Assembly: GCA_958295955.1 (NCBI GenBank)
Contig: OY282420.1
Coordinates: forward strand, 1,626,435-1,690,434
Reading direction: 5' to 3'
From: an uncultured Bryobacterales bacterium
GTDB lineage: Bacteria > Acidobacteriota > Terriglobia > Bryobacterales > UBA6623
Length of the DNA: 64,000 bases
In this document: positions 33,741 to 42,415 of the stretch, one piece after another
How positions within the stretch are numbered: the stretch's first letter is position 1
Layout: each line of letters begins with the position of its first letter
Translations under genes and position numbers: made by a program
Notes under the pieces: generated by a model
Seen by the model: only the letters and a program-made list of their open reading frames with translations
The model's database searches: none
Told to the model about the DNA's origin: nothing

Positions 33741-34784
33741 ATGAGCGCGAACCGTTTTCCCAAATTGCACAATGCCGCCTGGCCGGGCGTGGTGGGCAAA
33801 GGCCCCGACTCAGAGCCGCCGATCGACCTGGACACGATGCTTGATCTGACCGCGAACGCCGAGGTTGACGGGCAGAAGTTCGACGGCGTCGATCTGTTTT
33901 TGTACGACCCGCATATCGACATCGACATCTCCGACGACGCGCTCAAGGCTTGGGCCGACAAGTTTTCAGACCGCAATCTGGCGATCGGCTCGGTTGTGGC
34001 CCCGATTTGGGGGCCGACCGGCGGGGGCGCGGCGATCGATCCGGGCGCGGGGCGCGCGGCGTTTCTCGAAGCGGTGCGCAAGGGCTGCCGCATCGCCCGC
34101 AAGCTCAAGGAGTGGGGCGCGCGGCCTTACGGGGTGGTGCGCATCGACACCGCCAGCGGCGTGGCCGACTGGGCGGCAGACCCCGCGGGCAACACCGCCA
34201 ACGCAATCGAAACGTTCAAGCAGGCCGCGGCCATCGCCTCAGACCACGGAGAAAAGCTGGCCGCGGAGGGCGAAATCTGCTGGGGCGGCATGCATAGCTG
34301 GCGCTACATGCTCGAGATTCTCGAAGGCGTGGACAGCCCGGACGTGGGCTTCCAGGCCGATATGGCGCATACGCTGCTCTACACGCTGGGCTACAATGCT
34401 CCGGAACATGCGCTCCTGCCGCAGGATTTCGCCTGGGACGACGAAGACAAGCTCGACAATGCGCTGCGCACGCTGACCGCCGCGCTGCGGCCCTGGACCA
34501 TCGACTTCCACGTGGCGCAGAACGATGCGACGGTACACGGCACGGGCAGCCACGACCGCACCGGGCGCCACTGTCAGGCGGGCGACCCGCAGGGCAAGCT
34601 GGATATCGCCAAGCACGCGGGGTTCTGGCTGCGCGACGAGAACGGCGAGTTGACGAAAAAGACCCGCCATATCTGCTGGGACGGCTGCATGTTCCCCAAC
34701 GCGGTGATGATGCGGCCGCAGACCTGGAACGACATTCTGGCGGCGATGGTCTCGGTGCGCGACGCCCACGGCTGGAGCGCCTAG
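33741..34784 (+). CDS. TIM-barrel sugar phosphate isomerase/epimerase-like protein
   Basis: A 347-residue protein from the ATG at 33741 (a TTG at 33735 is in frame). It resembles the xylose-isomerase-like TIM-barrel family of planctomycetes and acidobacteria, whose members are mostly uncharacterised. Recognisable stretches are FDGVDLFLYDPHIDIDIS, FKQAAAIASDHGEKLAAEGEICWGGMHSW (Glu as a possible metal ligand), VGFQADMAHTLLYTLGYN (Asp and His) and TIDFHVAQNDATVHGTGSHDRTGRHCQ with a His-rich loop. It is about 70 residues longer than ordinary epimerases of this group. Substrate unknown. The neighbour upstream is a secreted protein, with which it may be cotranscribed. Confidence 0.8.
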   Translation: MSANRFPKLHNAAWPGVVGKGPDSEPPIDLDTMLDLTANAEVDGQKFDGVDLFLYDPHIDIDISDDALKAWADKFSDRNLAIGSVVAPIWGPTGGGAAIDPGAGRAAFLEAVRKGCRIARKLKEWGARPYGVVRIDTASGVADWAADPAGNTANAIETFKQAAAIASDHGEKLAAEGEICWGGMHSWRYMLEILEGVDSPDVGFQADMAHTLLYTLGYNAPEHALLPQDFAWDDEDKLDNALRTLTAALRPWTIDFHVAQNDATVHGTGSHDRTGRHCQAGDPQGKLDIAKHAGFWLRDENGELTKKTRHICWDGCMFPNAVMMRPQTWNDILAAMVSVRDAHGWSA

Positions 34785-34803
34785 CGCCCGGCGGCGGGTT
34801 TTT

Positions 34804-34909
34804 AGTCCCGCTGCGCCCGTCTCAGCCGCATCCATACGGCCGTGGAAATACTTGGCTGTGACTGCGGTCAATGCAGTCCCGCTGCGCCCGTCTCAGCCGC
34901 ATCCATACG
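34804..34909. repeat. 35-bp direct repeat, 71-base period
   Basis: The 35-base sequence beginning AGTCCCGCTGCGCCCGTCTC occurs twice, at 34804-34838 and 34875-34909. A 36-base unique spacer lies between the copies. The repeats fill most of the 158-base gap between the TIM-barrel gene and the convergent membrane protein gene. Confidence 0.9.
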
Positions 34910-34942
34910 TCCGGCCGGCGGCGATAGCGCCCGGCGGGGAGG

Positions 34943-35569
34943 TCAAGCCCGCTGCGCCAGCGCGCCGCGGTAGATGAGCCAGGTTCCGAGCATCTGGACG
35001 AGGTGGTAGAGGTCGTTGTGGTTGAAGCGGGGATGCGGCGCCAGGCCCAGCGCCTGCACCGCCGCCCCGGCGAAGCAGGCGAGAATGCCGCCGGCAATCC
35101 AGCGCGCCGCGGCGTCGGCTTGCAGCAGCGCCGCGCGCGCATGCACGGCCAGAGCGAAGACGAAGGCGAGGCCGTAATCGGCGATCGAGTAGATGAAATC
35201 GTCGTGGCGCGCGATCCAGAGCAGATAAATTGCAAGCTGCGCGGCCCCGAGCCGCAGCGCCGCGCGGGCCGCGCCGGGCGGGAGCAGGCGAAGCGCGGTT
35301 GCGCGAATGGCGAAATACGCCGCCAGGCCGATAGACGCCTGCGTCGATTTCCACAGAATCCAGGGGAGCGGTTGGGGCAGCGCCGGGAAGCCGTGGCTGC
35401 TGCCCCCGCAGAACGCCGCCGCCGCCGAGGCGGCCAGCGCCCACGTCCAATTGCCGCCCGCGGCGGACAGGCGGGTTTTCCCCGAGCGCGCGAGGCGCCG
35501 CGCCCAATACGCCGACAACGCCGCCAGGAGATAGTCGGTGAGCACCGTCATCGGCTCGTGCAAGGTCAT
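34943..35569 (-). CDS. seven-helix membrane protein, CREST/alkaline ceramidase-like
   Basis: A 208-residue polytopic protein with seven hydrophobic segments. Histidines and acidic residues sit at helix ends: LHEPMTVLTDY at the N-terminus, GGSSHGF after the second segment, and RFNHNDLYHLVQMLGTW near the C-terminus. This distribution recalls the CREST superfamily (alkaline ceramidases, PAQR receptors, Per1), whose members bind a zinc through such residues and hydrolyse amides. No family is firmly recognised and the assignment is weak. It is divergent from the TVP38-like gene with 55 bases between the two starts. Confidence 0.6.
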   Translation of the reverse strand: MTLHEPMTVLTDYLLAALSAYWARRLARSGKTRLSAAGGNWTWALAASAAAAFCGGSSHGFPALPQPLPWILWKSTQASIGLAAYFAIRATALRLLPPGAARAALRLGAAQLAIYLLWIARHDDFIYSIADYGLAFVFALAVHARAALLQADAAARWIAGGILACFAGAAVQALGLAPHPRFNHNDLYHLVQMLGTWLIYRGALAQRA

Positions 35570-35624
35570 TAGGGGATAGAATACGAGAAATGCGGATTTC
35601 AGCCGCGCGGCGGCTTTGGAGCGG

Positions 35625-36275
35625 ATGAAGAAACTGACGGCCGCGGCGGCGGCGCTCGCGCTCGCCGGCGCATTCTACGCAGCTTGGCGCAGCGGGCTCG
35701 CGGTCCGCTTGGGCGATCACGAGCAGATCGTGGAGTGGATGCGCAGCGGCGGCATTCGCGGGCCGCTGCTGTGCATCGCCGTGCAGTTCGCCCAGGTCGT
35801 TATTTTTGCGATTCCCGGGGAAGTGACGCAAATCGCCGCGGGCTACGTATTCGGCCCTTATCTCGGCTTTCTGTATGCGGCGGCCGGCATCGCGCTCGGC
35901 TCGGCTTTCGCCTACGGCTTCGCGCGGCTTGCAGGCAGGCCGGTCGTAGCCAAGATTCTGGGGCGCGCGCGGTTGACTCGAATCGACGGCAAGCTCACGA
36001 GCCGCAAAGGCAGGATCGCGCTGTTCCTGCTGTTTCTGGCGCCGGGAATGCCCAAGGACGCCATGTCGTACGCGGCCGGCCTGACCGATTTCCGGTTCCT
36101 GGAATTCGTCGCGATCAGCGCCGCGGCGCGGTCGCCGGCGCTGTTCCTGAGCACGCTTTTCGGCGCGCAGGCGTATTCCCGCGACTACCGGGCGATGGCG
36201 CTGGTCGGCGCGGCCGCCGTCCTGTTGTTGGCGGGGTTTCTGGTTTATTGGCGGCGGCGGGAGCAAGGCGCATGA
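35625..36275 (+). CDS. TVP38/TMEM64 family (VTT domain) membrane protein
   Basis: A 216-residue protein of the DedA-like VTT superfamily. The start ATG at 35625 follows a GGAGCGG ribosome-binding site; an in-frame TTG lies at 35616. Core motifs are IPGEVTQIAAGYVFGPYLGF, LYAAAGIALGSAFAYGFAR and FLAPGMPKDAMSYAAGL, which match the re-entrant loop and the GxP-containing motif of the family. Members act in bacteria as phospholipid or undecaprenyl phosphate flippases in part. The stop overlaps the next start as ATGA, so it is coupled with the GNAT gene. Confidence 0.9.
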   Translation: MKKLTAAAAALALAGAFYAAWRSGLAVRLGDHEQIVEWMRSGGIRGPLLCIAVQFAQVVIFAIPGEVTQIAAGYVFGPYLGFLYAAAGIALGSAFAYGFARLAGRPVVAKILGRARLTRIDGKLTSRKGRIALFLLFLAPGMPKDAMSYAAGLTDFRFLEFVAISAAARSPALFLSTLFGAQAYSRDYRAMALVGAAAVLLLAGFLVYWRRREQGA

Positions 36276-37111
36276 TCCGCGCGATGACGCCGCAAGACAT
36301 TCCCGGCGCGATGCGGCTGAAGGAAGCGGCGGGCTGGAATCAGATTCCCGCGGACTGGTCGCGCCTGCTCGCCCTGGAGCCCGCAGGCTGCTTCACGGAC
36401 GAGCGGGAAGGCGCGCCGGCAGGCACGGCGACGGCGGTATGCTACGGGACGGAGTTGGCCTGGATCGGCATGGTGCTCGTTGCACCCGAATACCGCCGGC
36501 AGGGGATCGCCCGCGGCCTGACGCAGCACGCCGTCGCCTGGCTGCGTGGGCGGGGAATCGGCTGCATCAAGCTCGACGCCTCGGATATGGGCCTGCCGCT
36601 CTACCGCCAACTGGGATTTGTCGACGAGCAGCCTATCGAGCGCTGGGCGCGCTTCCCCGGCAAGGCCGCGGCGGCGCCGGCCGCGGCGGCCGCGGCCGGC
36701 GGCAAGCAACTCGACAAGCACGGGGAACTGGACCGGCTCGCTTTCGGCGCGGACCGCAGCGCTCTTCTCGCTTCTCTGGCGGCCGCGGACGGGGGCTGCC
36801 GCTGCGCGAACGACGGCGGCTATCTGTTGGGCCGGCCGGGCTCCGGCGGGTGGTTTCTGGGGCCTTGCGCGGCGTCCGGCGAGGCCGCGGCGGGCGCTCT
36901 GGTGAGCGCGTTCCTGGAGAGCCGCGCAAGCGAGACTGTATTCTGGGACTTGTTGCCCGCGAACGCGCCGGCTGCGCGCCTGGCCCGGCGTTTCGGGTTC
37001 CGGCCGCATCGCCGTCTGACGCGCATGGTTTTGGAGGATGGGGAAGCGCGGCCCTGCGGCGCGGCGCGGCCCGATTACGCGTATGCCGCCGCGGGCTTCG
37101 AGTTCGGGTAG
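36272..37111 (+). CDS. GNAT acetyltransferase with two GNAT domains
   Basis: A 279-residue protein. The N-terminal GNAT domain has the acetyl-CoA motif VLVAPEYRRQGIARGLTQHA (residues about 70-88). A low-complexity Ala/Gly linker (GKAAAAPAAAAAAGGKQ, about 127-143) joins it to a C-terminal half with a GNAT-like ending (VFWDLLPANAPAARLARRFGF, then RMVLEDGEA). The layout resembles YitH-type proteins with a second domain of the acetyltransf_18 kind. The ATG overlaps the TVP38 TGA by 4 bases, and the DHPS-like gene begins 7 bases after this stop. The acceptor is not known. Confidence 0.85.
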   Translation: MIRAMTPQDIPGAMRLKEAAGWNQIPADWSRLLALEPAGCFTDEREGAPAGTATAVCYGTELAWIGMVLVAPEYRRQGIARGLTQHAVAWLRGRGIGCIKLDASDMGLPLYRQLGFVDEQPIERWARFPGKAAAAPAAAAAAGGKQLDKHGELDRLAFGADRSALLASLAAADGGCRCANDGGYLLGRPGSGGWFLGPCAASGEAAAGALVSAFLESRASETVFWDLLPANAPAARLARRFGFRPHRRLTRMVLEDGEARPCGAARPDYAYAAAGFEFG

Positions 37112-37117
37112 GCCGTA

Positions 37118-38071
37118 TTGTCGTTTCAGCGCAGCAAGCCCGTGTGGAGGATTCAAGGCCGAGAGATTACGCTCGGAGTGCGGACTTATATCTGCGCCGC
37201 GATCGCACTCGAGGCGGGGCCGTCCCGCGGCGCGGAGCGCCCGGACGCGGCGAAGATTCTGGCCGAGGCGCAGCGGTTGGAGGAAGAAGGCGCGGACTTC
37301 ATCGACATCGACCCTGGCGGCGCGCATTCCGCGGCGGAGCGGCCCAAGCCGGACGATGAGTTGCCGCGCCTGGTTCCCGTACTGCGGAAAATGCAATTGC
37401 GCCTGCGGGCGCCCTTGATCGTGACCACGCCGAACGCCGTCACCGCGCAGCGGGCGGTCGAGCTCGGCGCGGCCGCAGTTCACGACGGCAGCGGGCTGGC
37501 TTGCGATGCGCAGATGGCGCGGGCGGTGAACGATTCCGGCGCGGCCTTGATCCTGGGGCGCATGCGCGGCGGCGCCGAAGCGCGGCCCGGCCAAGAGCCG
37601 CTCGTCAATTTCTCAGAAACGGTCGGCAAGGCGCTGCAGGCGTCGCTGATTCGCGCCCATCGCGCGGGCATCGACCGGCGGCGGATTGTCGTGGACCCCG
37701 GGTTGGAGCGCGGCAAGCGCGAGCCGGAAAACTTCAATCTGATCAGGGGGCTGCAAAAACTTGCGCCCGCGGGACAGGGGATTCAGGCGACCCTGACGGA
37801 CGTGCGGTTTCTGCTGGAATCGGTGCGCGCCGGCGATGCGGAGAAACGGGCCGGGTTTGCGCTGGCGGCAACGTTGGCGCTGGCCTCGGGCGCGCACATC
37901 CTGCGCGTTGCGGAACCGCGCCTGGTCAAGCTCACGGCCGCGGCGGTGGACCGCATTTACCGCGCCGACGATCTGCGCGGCCGCGGGGACGCCGATGGGG
38001 CTAAGCGGCCGGCCGCGGCGGACAGGCGGCCCGGAGCTCCTCGCGGAGGGCCTCGCAGCTCGACTCGCTAA
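37118..38071 (+). CDS. divergent dihydropteroate synthase-like protein
   Basis: A 317-residue protein from a TTG start at 37118, preceded by GGGTAGG; a GTG at 37142 is the alternative. It aligns with the DHPS (FolP) fold: WRIQGREITLGV, GADFIDIDPGGAHS, VHDGSG, RIVVDPGLERGK and the C-terminal helix. The signature residues differ. Normal NVTPDSFSDGG is replaced by VRTYICAAIALEA, and the GGES-TRPG region is IDPGGAHSAAERPK. Substrate binding may therefore be changed or lost. It is last in a run with TVP38 and GNAT. The final 71 bases overlap the convergent glnD gene. Confidence 0.75.
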   Translation: MSFQRSKPVWRIQGREITLGVRTYICAAIALEAGPSRGAERPDAAKILAEAQRLEEEGADFIDIDPGGAHSAAERPKPDDELPRLVPVLRKMQLRLRAPLIVTTPNAVTAQRAVELGAAAVHDGSGLACDAQMARAVNDSGAALILGRMRGGAEARPGQEPLVNFSETVGKALQASLIRAHRAGIDRRRIVVDPGLERGKREPENFNLIRGLQKLAPAGQGIQATLTDVRFLLESVRAGDAEKRAGFALAATLALASGAHILRVAEPRLVKLTAAAVDRIYRADDLRGRGDADGAKRPAAADRRPGAPRGGPRSSTR

Positions 38072-40592
38072 GCTTGCCGTTGGGGCCGCGCACGTAAAAG
38101 ACGTCGCGGGCGCGGTGTCCGCGCGTATCGATCAAAACCACGTCGATGTCGCATTCGTGCTGCGAGAAGAGGCCGGCCAAGTCGAAGAGCAATCCCGTGC
38201 GGTCGGCGGCGGTCACGTTGAAAATGGTTGCGCGGGTCGAAGTCTCGTTGTCGTAGGAGACCTGCGGCTCGATGAACACTCTGCGCCGTCCGCCCAGGGC
38301 GCGGCGCTGGCGGAGAAGCTCTTGCGCATCGGCGCGTCCGTCGGCGACTCTGCGCAGATTTTTTTTGAGTTGGGCGAGCTCGCTCTCCTGAAGCTCGCTG
38401 CCGCCGATATTCTCCGATACCGACACGCGGAACGTGTCGAGCACGACGCCGCCGTCGTTGGCGAAGGCTTCGGCCTTTTCGATGTTGAGCCCGAAGCCGG
38501 ACAGCGCGCCGCACAACGAGGCGAACAGAAACGGGCGCTCGCGGGCCAGGACCACGACCACGTAGTGCCCCTGAACGTTGCGGATGTCGATGACCGCGCC
38601 TTGCGGCGTCAATTCGCGGCTCAGGGTGTAGTGCCGATAAATCTGCTGCGGGGCGTGCGTGCGCAGATAGCGGTAAGGAAAACCCTTCAGGAACGCGCGC
38701 AATTCCTGCCCTTCGCCGGGGTCGCCGGCCAGCTCCAGCAGCAACTCTTCGCGGTCGGGTTCGATGCGCTTGTCTTCGAGGTCGCGCGTAAAAATGTGGT
38801 GCGCGCCCAGGTAGAGTTGCCAGAGCAGGTCTTTGCGCCAAGCGCTCATCGCTCGCGGATTGACGCCGCTGGTGTCGGCGAAGGTCAATACGGTGAGCAT
38901 TTTCAGTCTTTCGATCGTGCCCACTTGCTCTTTGAAGTCTTCGAGCGTCTCGGTTTCGCTGATGTCGCGCTTGATCATGACCCCGGACATAGCGAGATGC
39001 TCGCGAATCAGGTAGAGAATCGTTTCCCGGTCGGCGCGGTCGGTCAGGCCGATGCGGTCCATTGCTTCTTCCGCAAGCTCGGCGCCGACTACGGAATGGT
39101 TGCGGCCCTTGACCCCCTTGCCGAGATCGTGAAACAACAAGGCGAAATAGACCAGTTCCGGACGGTCGATCTCTTCGAGCAGCCGGGCGAAACGGCTGTC
39201 GCGGCTGTCGCCGTTGGTCTTGAGGCTCTTCAGAACGCGGATGGTGACCAGAATGTGCTCGTCCACCGTATAGCGATGATAGAAGTCGCGGATGACCAGG
39301 CAGTCCACGAGCTTGAAGGCCGGCAGCAACTCGAACAACACGCCGGTTTCGCGCATGGCCCGCAGCGCCGCGTAGGCGTGCGGCGCGAGCAGGATTTCGC
39401 GCACCGCCGGCCAATGCGAGCGATGGGCATCGAGGTATTTGCGAACCGCCGGCAGTTGCGCTTCGATGCGCCGTTCGGTCTTCGCGGCGAGCGGCAAGCC
39501 GTGGCGCGCCATGAAGACGAAGATTTCGAGCCCCAACTCGGGCAGCGCTTCCAGTTGCTGCGCTCCGCGCCAGAAAATTTTCCCGTTGCTGACGGTGAAA
39601 CGGCGGTTGGAAATTTTCGATTTCCGGCCGCGGAAGATTTGGAAGAGAGAGTTCTGCACAACCATGTGCTCGTCCATGGTGCGCGCGGCCAGGCGGTTGA
39701 TAACGCGGATGTTGCGGAAGAACTCGCGCATCCAGTCGGCTACGCCTTGCGCCTCGGCAAACGCCTTGCCGCCGCCCTCGTGAGCGACGGCCTCTTGCAG
39801 GTCGAAGGAGAGGTGGTTCTTGTCCCGTCCGTTGAAATAGTGCAGATAGCAGCGCAGGGCAAAGAGGAATCCGATGGCTTCGTCCACGCGCCGGTCGTAG
39901 TCGAGAGGCAAAAACTCCCGGCTGGAGGGAATCTTGCTCGGCGACAGGTTCTCGAGTTGCGTCAGCCAGCAGGCCAATTGAAAATCGCGCAGCCCGCCCG
40001 GACCTTCCTTCACGTTGGGCTCGAGGTGGTAGATCGTATCGCCGAACGCGCGCCAGCGGGTGCGCGCCGAATCGACGAGTTCGCGGACCAGCGATTTTTG
40101 CTCGCGAAGGTAGAACTTGGGGAGCTTCGTCTCGGCAAACTCGCGGAAAAAGGCTTCGTCGCCGCACAGAAAGCGCGCGTCCAAGAGGCTGACGTGCAGC
40201 TCGGTGTTATCGGGCGTGAGATTGATGCAGTCCGCCGGCGCGCGCACCGACTGGGAAACGCGGAGTTGCGAATCCCAGAGCTCGGTCAACAAGCGCCCGA
40301 TGCGCTCTTTGTTTTGCGCGGCTTTTCCGTTGTTTTTGACCAGCAGGAGCAGATCGACGTCGGAATAGGGAAAGAGTTGCCTGCGGCCGTACCCGCCGAC
40401 GGCCGCGGCGGCCACGCCCGACGAGGCGCCGTCGAAAGCTTCGGCGAAGCGCCCCTTGACGATCTCGTCGACTGCCAGAGTCCGCTTGGCGACGACCGCA
40501 AGCCCGTCGCCGGATTGAAAGAACTCGGCATTGGCGCTCTCCATTTGCTGGAGATGGTAAGTGGAAAGGTCGGACATAGCCGGAAGCCGCAT
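38001..40592 (-). CDS. glnD: bifunctional [protein-PII] uridylyltransferase/uridylyl-removing enzyme
   Basis: An 863-residue protein from the ATG at 40592 (the ATG at 40577, MSDLSTY, is equally good). The nucleotidyltransferase motif is GGYGRRQLFPYSDVDLLLL, near residue 68. The HD phosphohydrolase domain carries FHDLGKGVKGRNHS. Two ACT domains occupy the C-terminal 200 residues (IDIRNVQGHYVVVVLAR and FNVTAADRTGLLFDLAGLF), which sense glutamine. GlnD uridylylates PII at low nitrogen and removes UMP at high glutamine. It is the third gene of a likely amtB-glnK-glnD operon, 64 bases after glnK. Length is near the family norm of 860-900. Confidence 0.95.
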   Translation of the reverse strand: MRLPAMSDLSTYHLQQMESANAEFFQSGDGLAVVAKRTLAVDEIVKGRFAEAFDGASSGVAAAAVGGYGRRQLFPYSDVDLLLLVKNNGKAAQNKERIGRLLTELWDSQLRVSQSVRAPADCINLTPDNTELHVSLLDARFLCGDEAFFREFAETKLPKFYLREQKSLVRELVDSARTRWRAFGDTIYHLEPNVKEGPGGLRDFQLACWLTQLENLSPSKIPSSREFLPLDYDRRVDEAIGFLFALRCYLHYFNGRDKNHLSFDLQEAVAHEGGGKAFAEAQGVADWMREFFRNIRVINRLAARTMDEHMVVQNSLFQIFRGRKSKISNRRFTVSNGKIFWRGAQQLEALPELGLEIFVFMARHGLPLAAKTERRIEAQLPAVRKYLDAHRSHWPAVREILLAPHAYAALRAMRETGVLFELLPAFKLVDCLVIRDFYHRYTVDEHILVTIRVLKSLKTNGDSRDSRFARLLEEIDRPELVYFALLFHDLGKGVKGRNHSVVGAELAEEAMDRIGLTDRADRETILYLIREHLAMSGVMIKRDISETETLEDFKEQVGTIERLKMLTVLTFADTSGVNPRAMSAWRKDLLWQLYLGAHHIFTRDLEDKRIEPDREELLLELAGDPGEGQELRAFLKGFPYRYLRTHAPQQIYRHYTLSRELTPQGAVIDIRNVQGHYVVVVLARERPFLFASLCGALSGFGLNIEKAEAFANDGGVVLDTFRVSVSENIGGSELQESELAQLKKNLRRVADGRADAQELLRQRRALGGRRRVFIEPQVSYDNETSTRATIFNVTAADRTGLLFDLAGLFSQHECDIDVVLIDTRGHRARDVFYVRGPNGKLSESSCEALREELRAACPPRPAA

Positions 40593-40656
40593 CCGCAGCC
40601 CCCCCCAAGGGGCGCGGGCCGCCGCCGCAAGGAAGCCGAAATGCTTGTGCGCCGCC

Positions 40657-40995
40657 TTAGAGCGCGGCGGTGTCTTTGTCGCTGTTGCGAATGCGTATCG
40701 CTTCGCTCACGTCGGAAATAAAAACCTTGCCGTCGCCGATTTTACCGGTTCGGGCGGATTCGACGATGGCCTTGATGGTCTCCTCCACGCGGTCATCCGG
40801 CACGACGGATTCGATTTTCACCTTGGGCAGCAGATCGACCTCGTATTCCTGCCCGCGGTAAACCTCTTTGTGCCCCTTCTGCCGGCCGTGGCCGCGCACG
40901 TCGTAGATGGTCATGCCGTCAATGCCGATGGCCTTCAGCGCCTCGCGCACGTCGTCAAGCTTGAAAGGCTGAATCACAGTTTCGATTTTCTTCAT
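40657..40995 (-). CDS. glnK: nitrogen regulatory protein PII (GlnK/GlnB)
   Basis: A 112-residue PII protein, the exact family length. The uridylylation site is Tyr51 in YRGQEYEVDLLPK, and Tyr46 is conserved. The B-loop is RTGKIGDGKVFI, the ATP/2-oxoglutarate site. The C-loop is IRNSDKDTAAL. PII trimers sense 2-oxoglutarate and the ATP/ADP ratio and block AmtB. The AGGAAGGAG ribosome-binding site lies before the ATG at 40995. Linkage to amtB (34-base gap) favours the GlnK name over GlnB. Uridylylation by the neighbouring GlnD is expected. Confidence 0.96.
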   Translation of the reverse strand: MKKIETVIQPFKLDDVREALKAIGIDGMTIYDVRGHGRQKGHKEVYRGQEYEVDLLPKVKIESVVPDDRVEETIKAIVESARTGKIGDGKVFISDVSEAIRIRNSDKDTAAL

Positions 40996-41029
40996 TTCCT
41001 AAACTCCTTCCTGAATTTACTCAATAGCA

Positions 41030-42328
41030 TCATGAATACGCCTCTTCGCCCTGCTCCGCGATGTCGAGCCCGACGATCTCGTCGATCTTTTCAACGCGCA
41101 GACCAACGAGCTTATCGGTGATTTTCAGAATGACGAAGGTCATGACCGCGGCCAGGATCCAAGTGAGCAAGGCGCCCAAGAAATTGTTGAAAAATTGCCC
41201 GGCATTGCCTTCCAGAAGGCCGGTGGAGCCTTCTTGCACGGCATTGCTGGCAAAGACTCCGGTCGTGATCGCGCCGATCGTGCCGCCCACGCCATGAACG
41301 CCGAACGCATCCAGCGAGTCGTCGTAGCCGAACTTGCCCTTGACTACCGCCACGGCGAAGTAGCAGATGCCGCCCGCGAGCAGTCCGATGATCAACGAGG
41401 CCATCGGGGTCACGAAACCCGAGGCGGGGGTGATCGCCACCAAGCCGGCGACTGCGCCGGTGATGCCGCCCAGAATGCTGGGCTTGCCGTCGCGCATCCA
41501 TTCGGTCGCCAGCCAGCCGATTACCGCCGCCGCGGCCGCGAAGTGCGTGTTCACGAACGCCGCCGAGGCCAGCCCGTTCGCGGCCAGGGCGCTGCCGGCG
41601 TTGAAGCCGAACCAGCCGACCCACAGCAGGCAGGCGCCGATGAAAGCCAGCACGATGTTGTGCGGGAGCATCGGCTCACTCGAGTAGCCGTGCCGCTTGC
41701 CGATGTAAAGGGCCGCCACGAGCGCGGATACGCCGGAGGAAATATGCACGACGGTGCCGCCGGCGAAATCGAGGCAGGGAACGGCGCCGTCGTCGAAGGC
41801 GTTCATCAATCCGCCCGGTCCCCAGACCATATGCGCCATGGGGAAGTACACGATCGTGATCCACAGCGTCATGAAAACCAGCATGGCCGTGAATTTCATC
41901 CGCTCGGCGAACGCCCCGGTAATCAGCGCCGGGGTAATGATGGCGAACATCAACTGGAACACCATGAAAGTCAGGTGCGAGATCGACCCGCTCGCTTCCT
42001 GCCCGACCCCGTTCAGGAACAGATACTCGGTCCCCCCTATGAAGGCATTGCCGCTGCCGAAGGCGAGGCTGTAGCCGTAAACGGCCCACAGTATCGTTAC
42101 CCAAGCCATCATGATGAACGATTGCATCATGGTGTTGAGCACGTTCTTCTTGCGCACCAGCCCGCCGTAAAACAAGGCGAGGCCCGGCCCGGTCATCAGC
42201 AACACCAGGGCGGAACTGACCAGCACCCAAGCGTTGTCTCCGCTGTCAACGCCGTCCTGGGCGTTTGCGGCCGCGGGGAAGCATAACAATGCAAGCGCCG
42301 GTAGGTACTTCATGGTCCTACGGTTCAT
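41030..42328 (-). CDS. amtB: ammonium transporter
   Basis: A 432-residue Amt-family transporter with a signal peptide (ALALLCFPAAANAQ), as in Escherichia coli AmtB, and eleven membrane helices. Conserved stretches are FYGGLVRKKNVLNTMMQSF, DFAGGTVVHISSGVSALVAALYIG (His near the pore), and FGVHGVGGTIGAI (second pore His). The cytoplasmic tail is short and ends IAEQGEEAYS. It imports ammonium and is gated by GlnK. The GAGGAG ribosome-binding site directly precedes the ATG at 42328. First gene of the amtB-glnK-glnD group. Confidence 0.96.
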   Translation of the reverse strand: MNRRTMKYLPALALLCFPAAANAQDGVDSGDNAWVLVSSALVLLMTGPGLALFYGGLVRKKNVLNTMMQSFIMMAWVTILWAVYGYSLAFGSGNAFIGGTEYLFLNGVGQEASGSISHLTFMVFQLMFAIITPALITGAFAERMKFTAMLVFMTLWITIVYFPMAHMVWGPGGLMNAFDDGAVPCLDFAGGTVVHISSGVSALVAALYIGKRHGYSSEPMLPHNIVLAFIGACLLWVGWFGFNAGSALAANGLASAAFVNTHFAAAAAVIGWLATEWMRDGKPSILGGITGAVAGLVAITPASGFVTPMASLIIGLLAGGICYFAVAVVKGKFGYDDSLDAFGVHGVGGTIGAITTGVFASNAVQEGSTGLLEGNAGQFFNNFLGALLTWILAAVMTFVILKITDKLVGLRVEKIDEIVGLDIAEQGEEAYS

Positions 42329-42415
42329 GGTTCACTCCTCATAGAAATTGTGGACACGGCAAGTTGACCTGCGTCGATAAGCGCCAAGGCCGCCGGGCGG
42401 CGTTGCGCGAGTACG

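Noticed and set aside
34785-34804. Short GC hairpin followed by TTTTT after the TIM-barrel gene
   Set aside because: The stem is only about 4 bp, too short to call a terminator.
37836-40721. Open frame of 961 codons on the plus strand antisense to glnD
   Set aside because: GlnD has its nucleotidyltransferase, HD and ACT motifs on the complement strand; this frame shows none.
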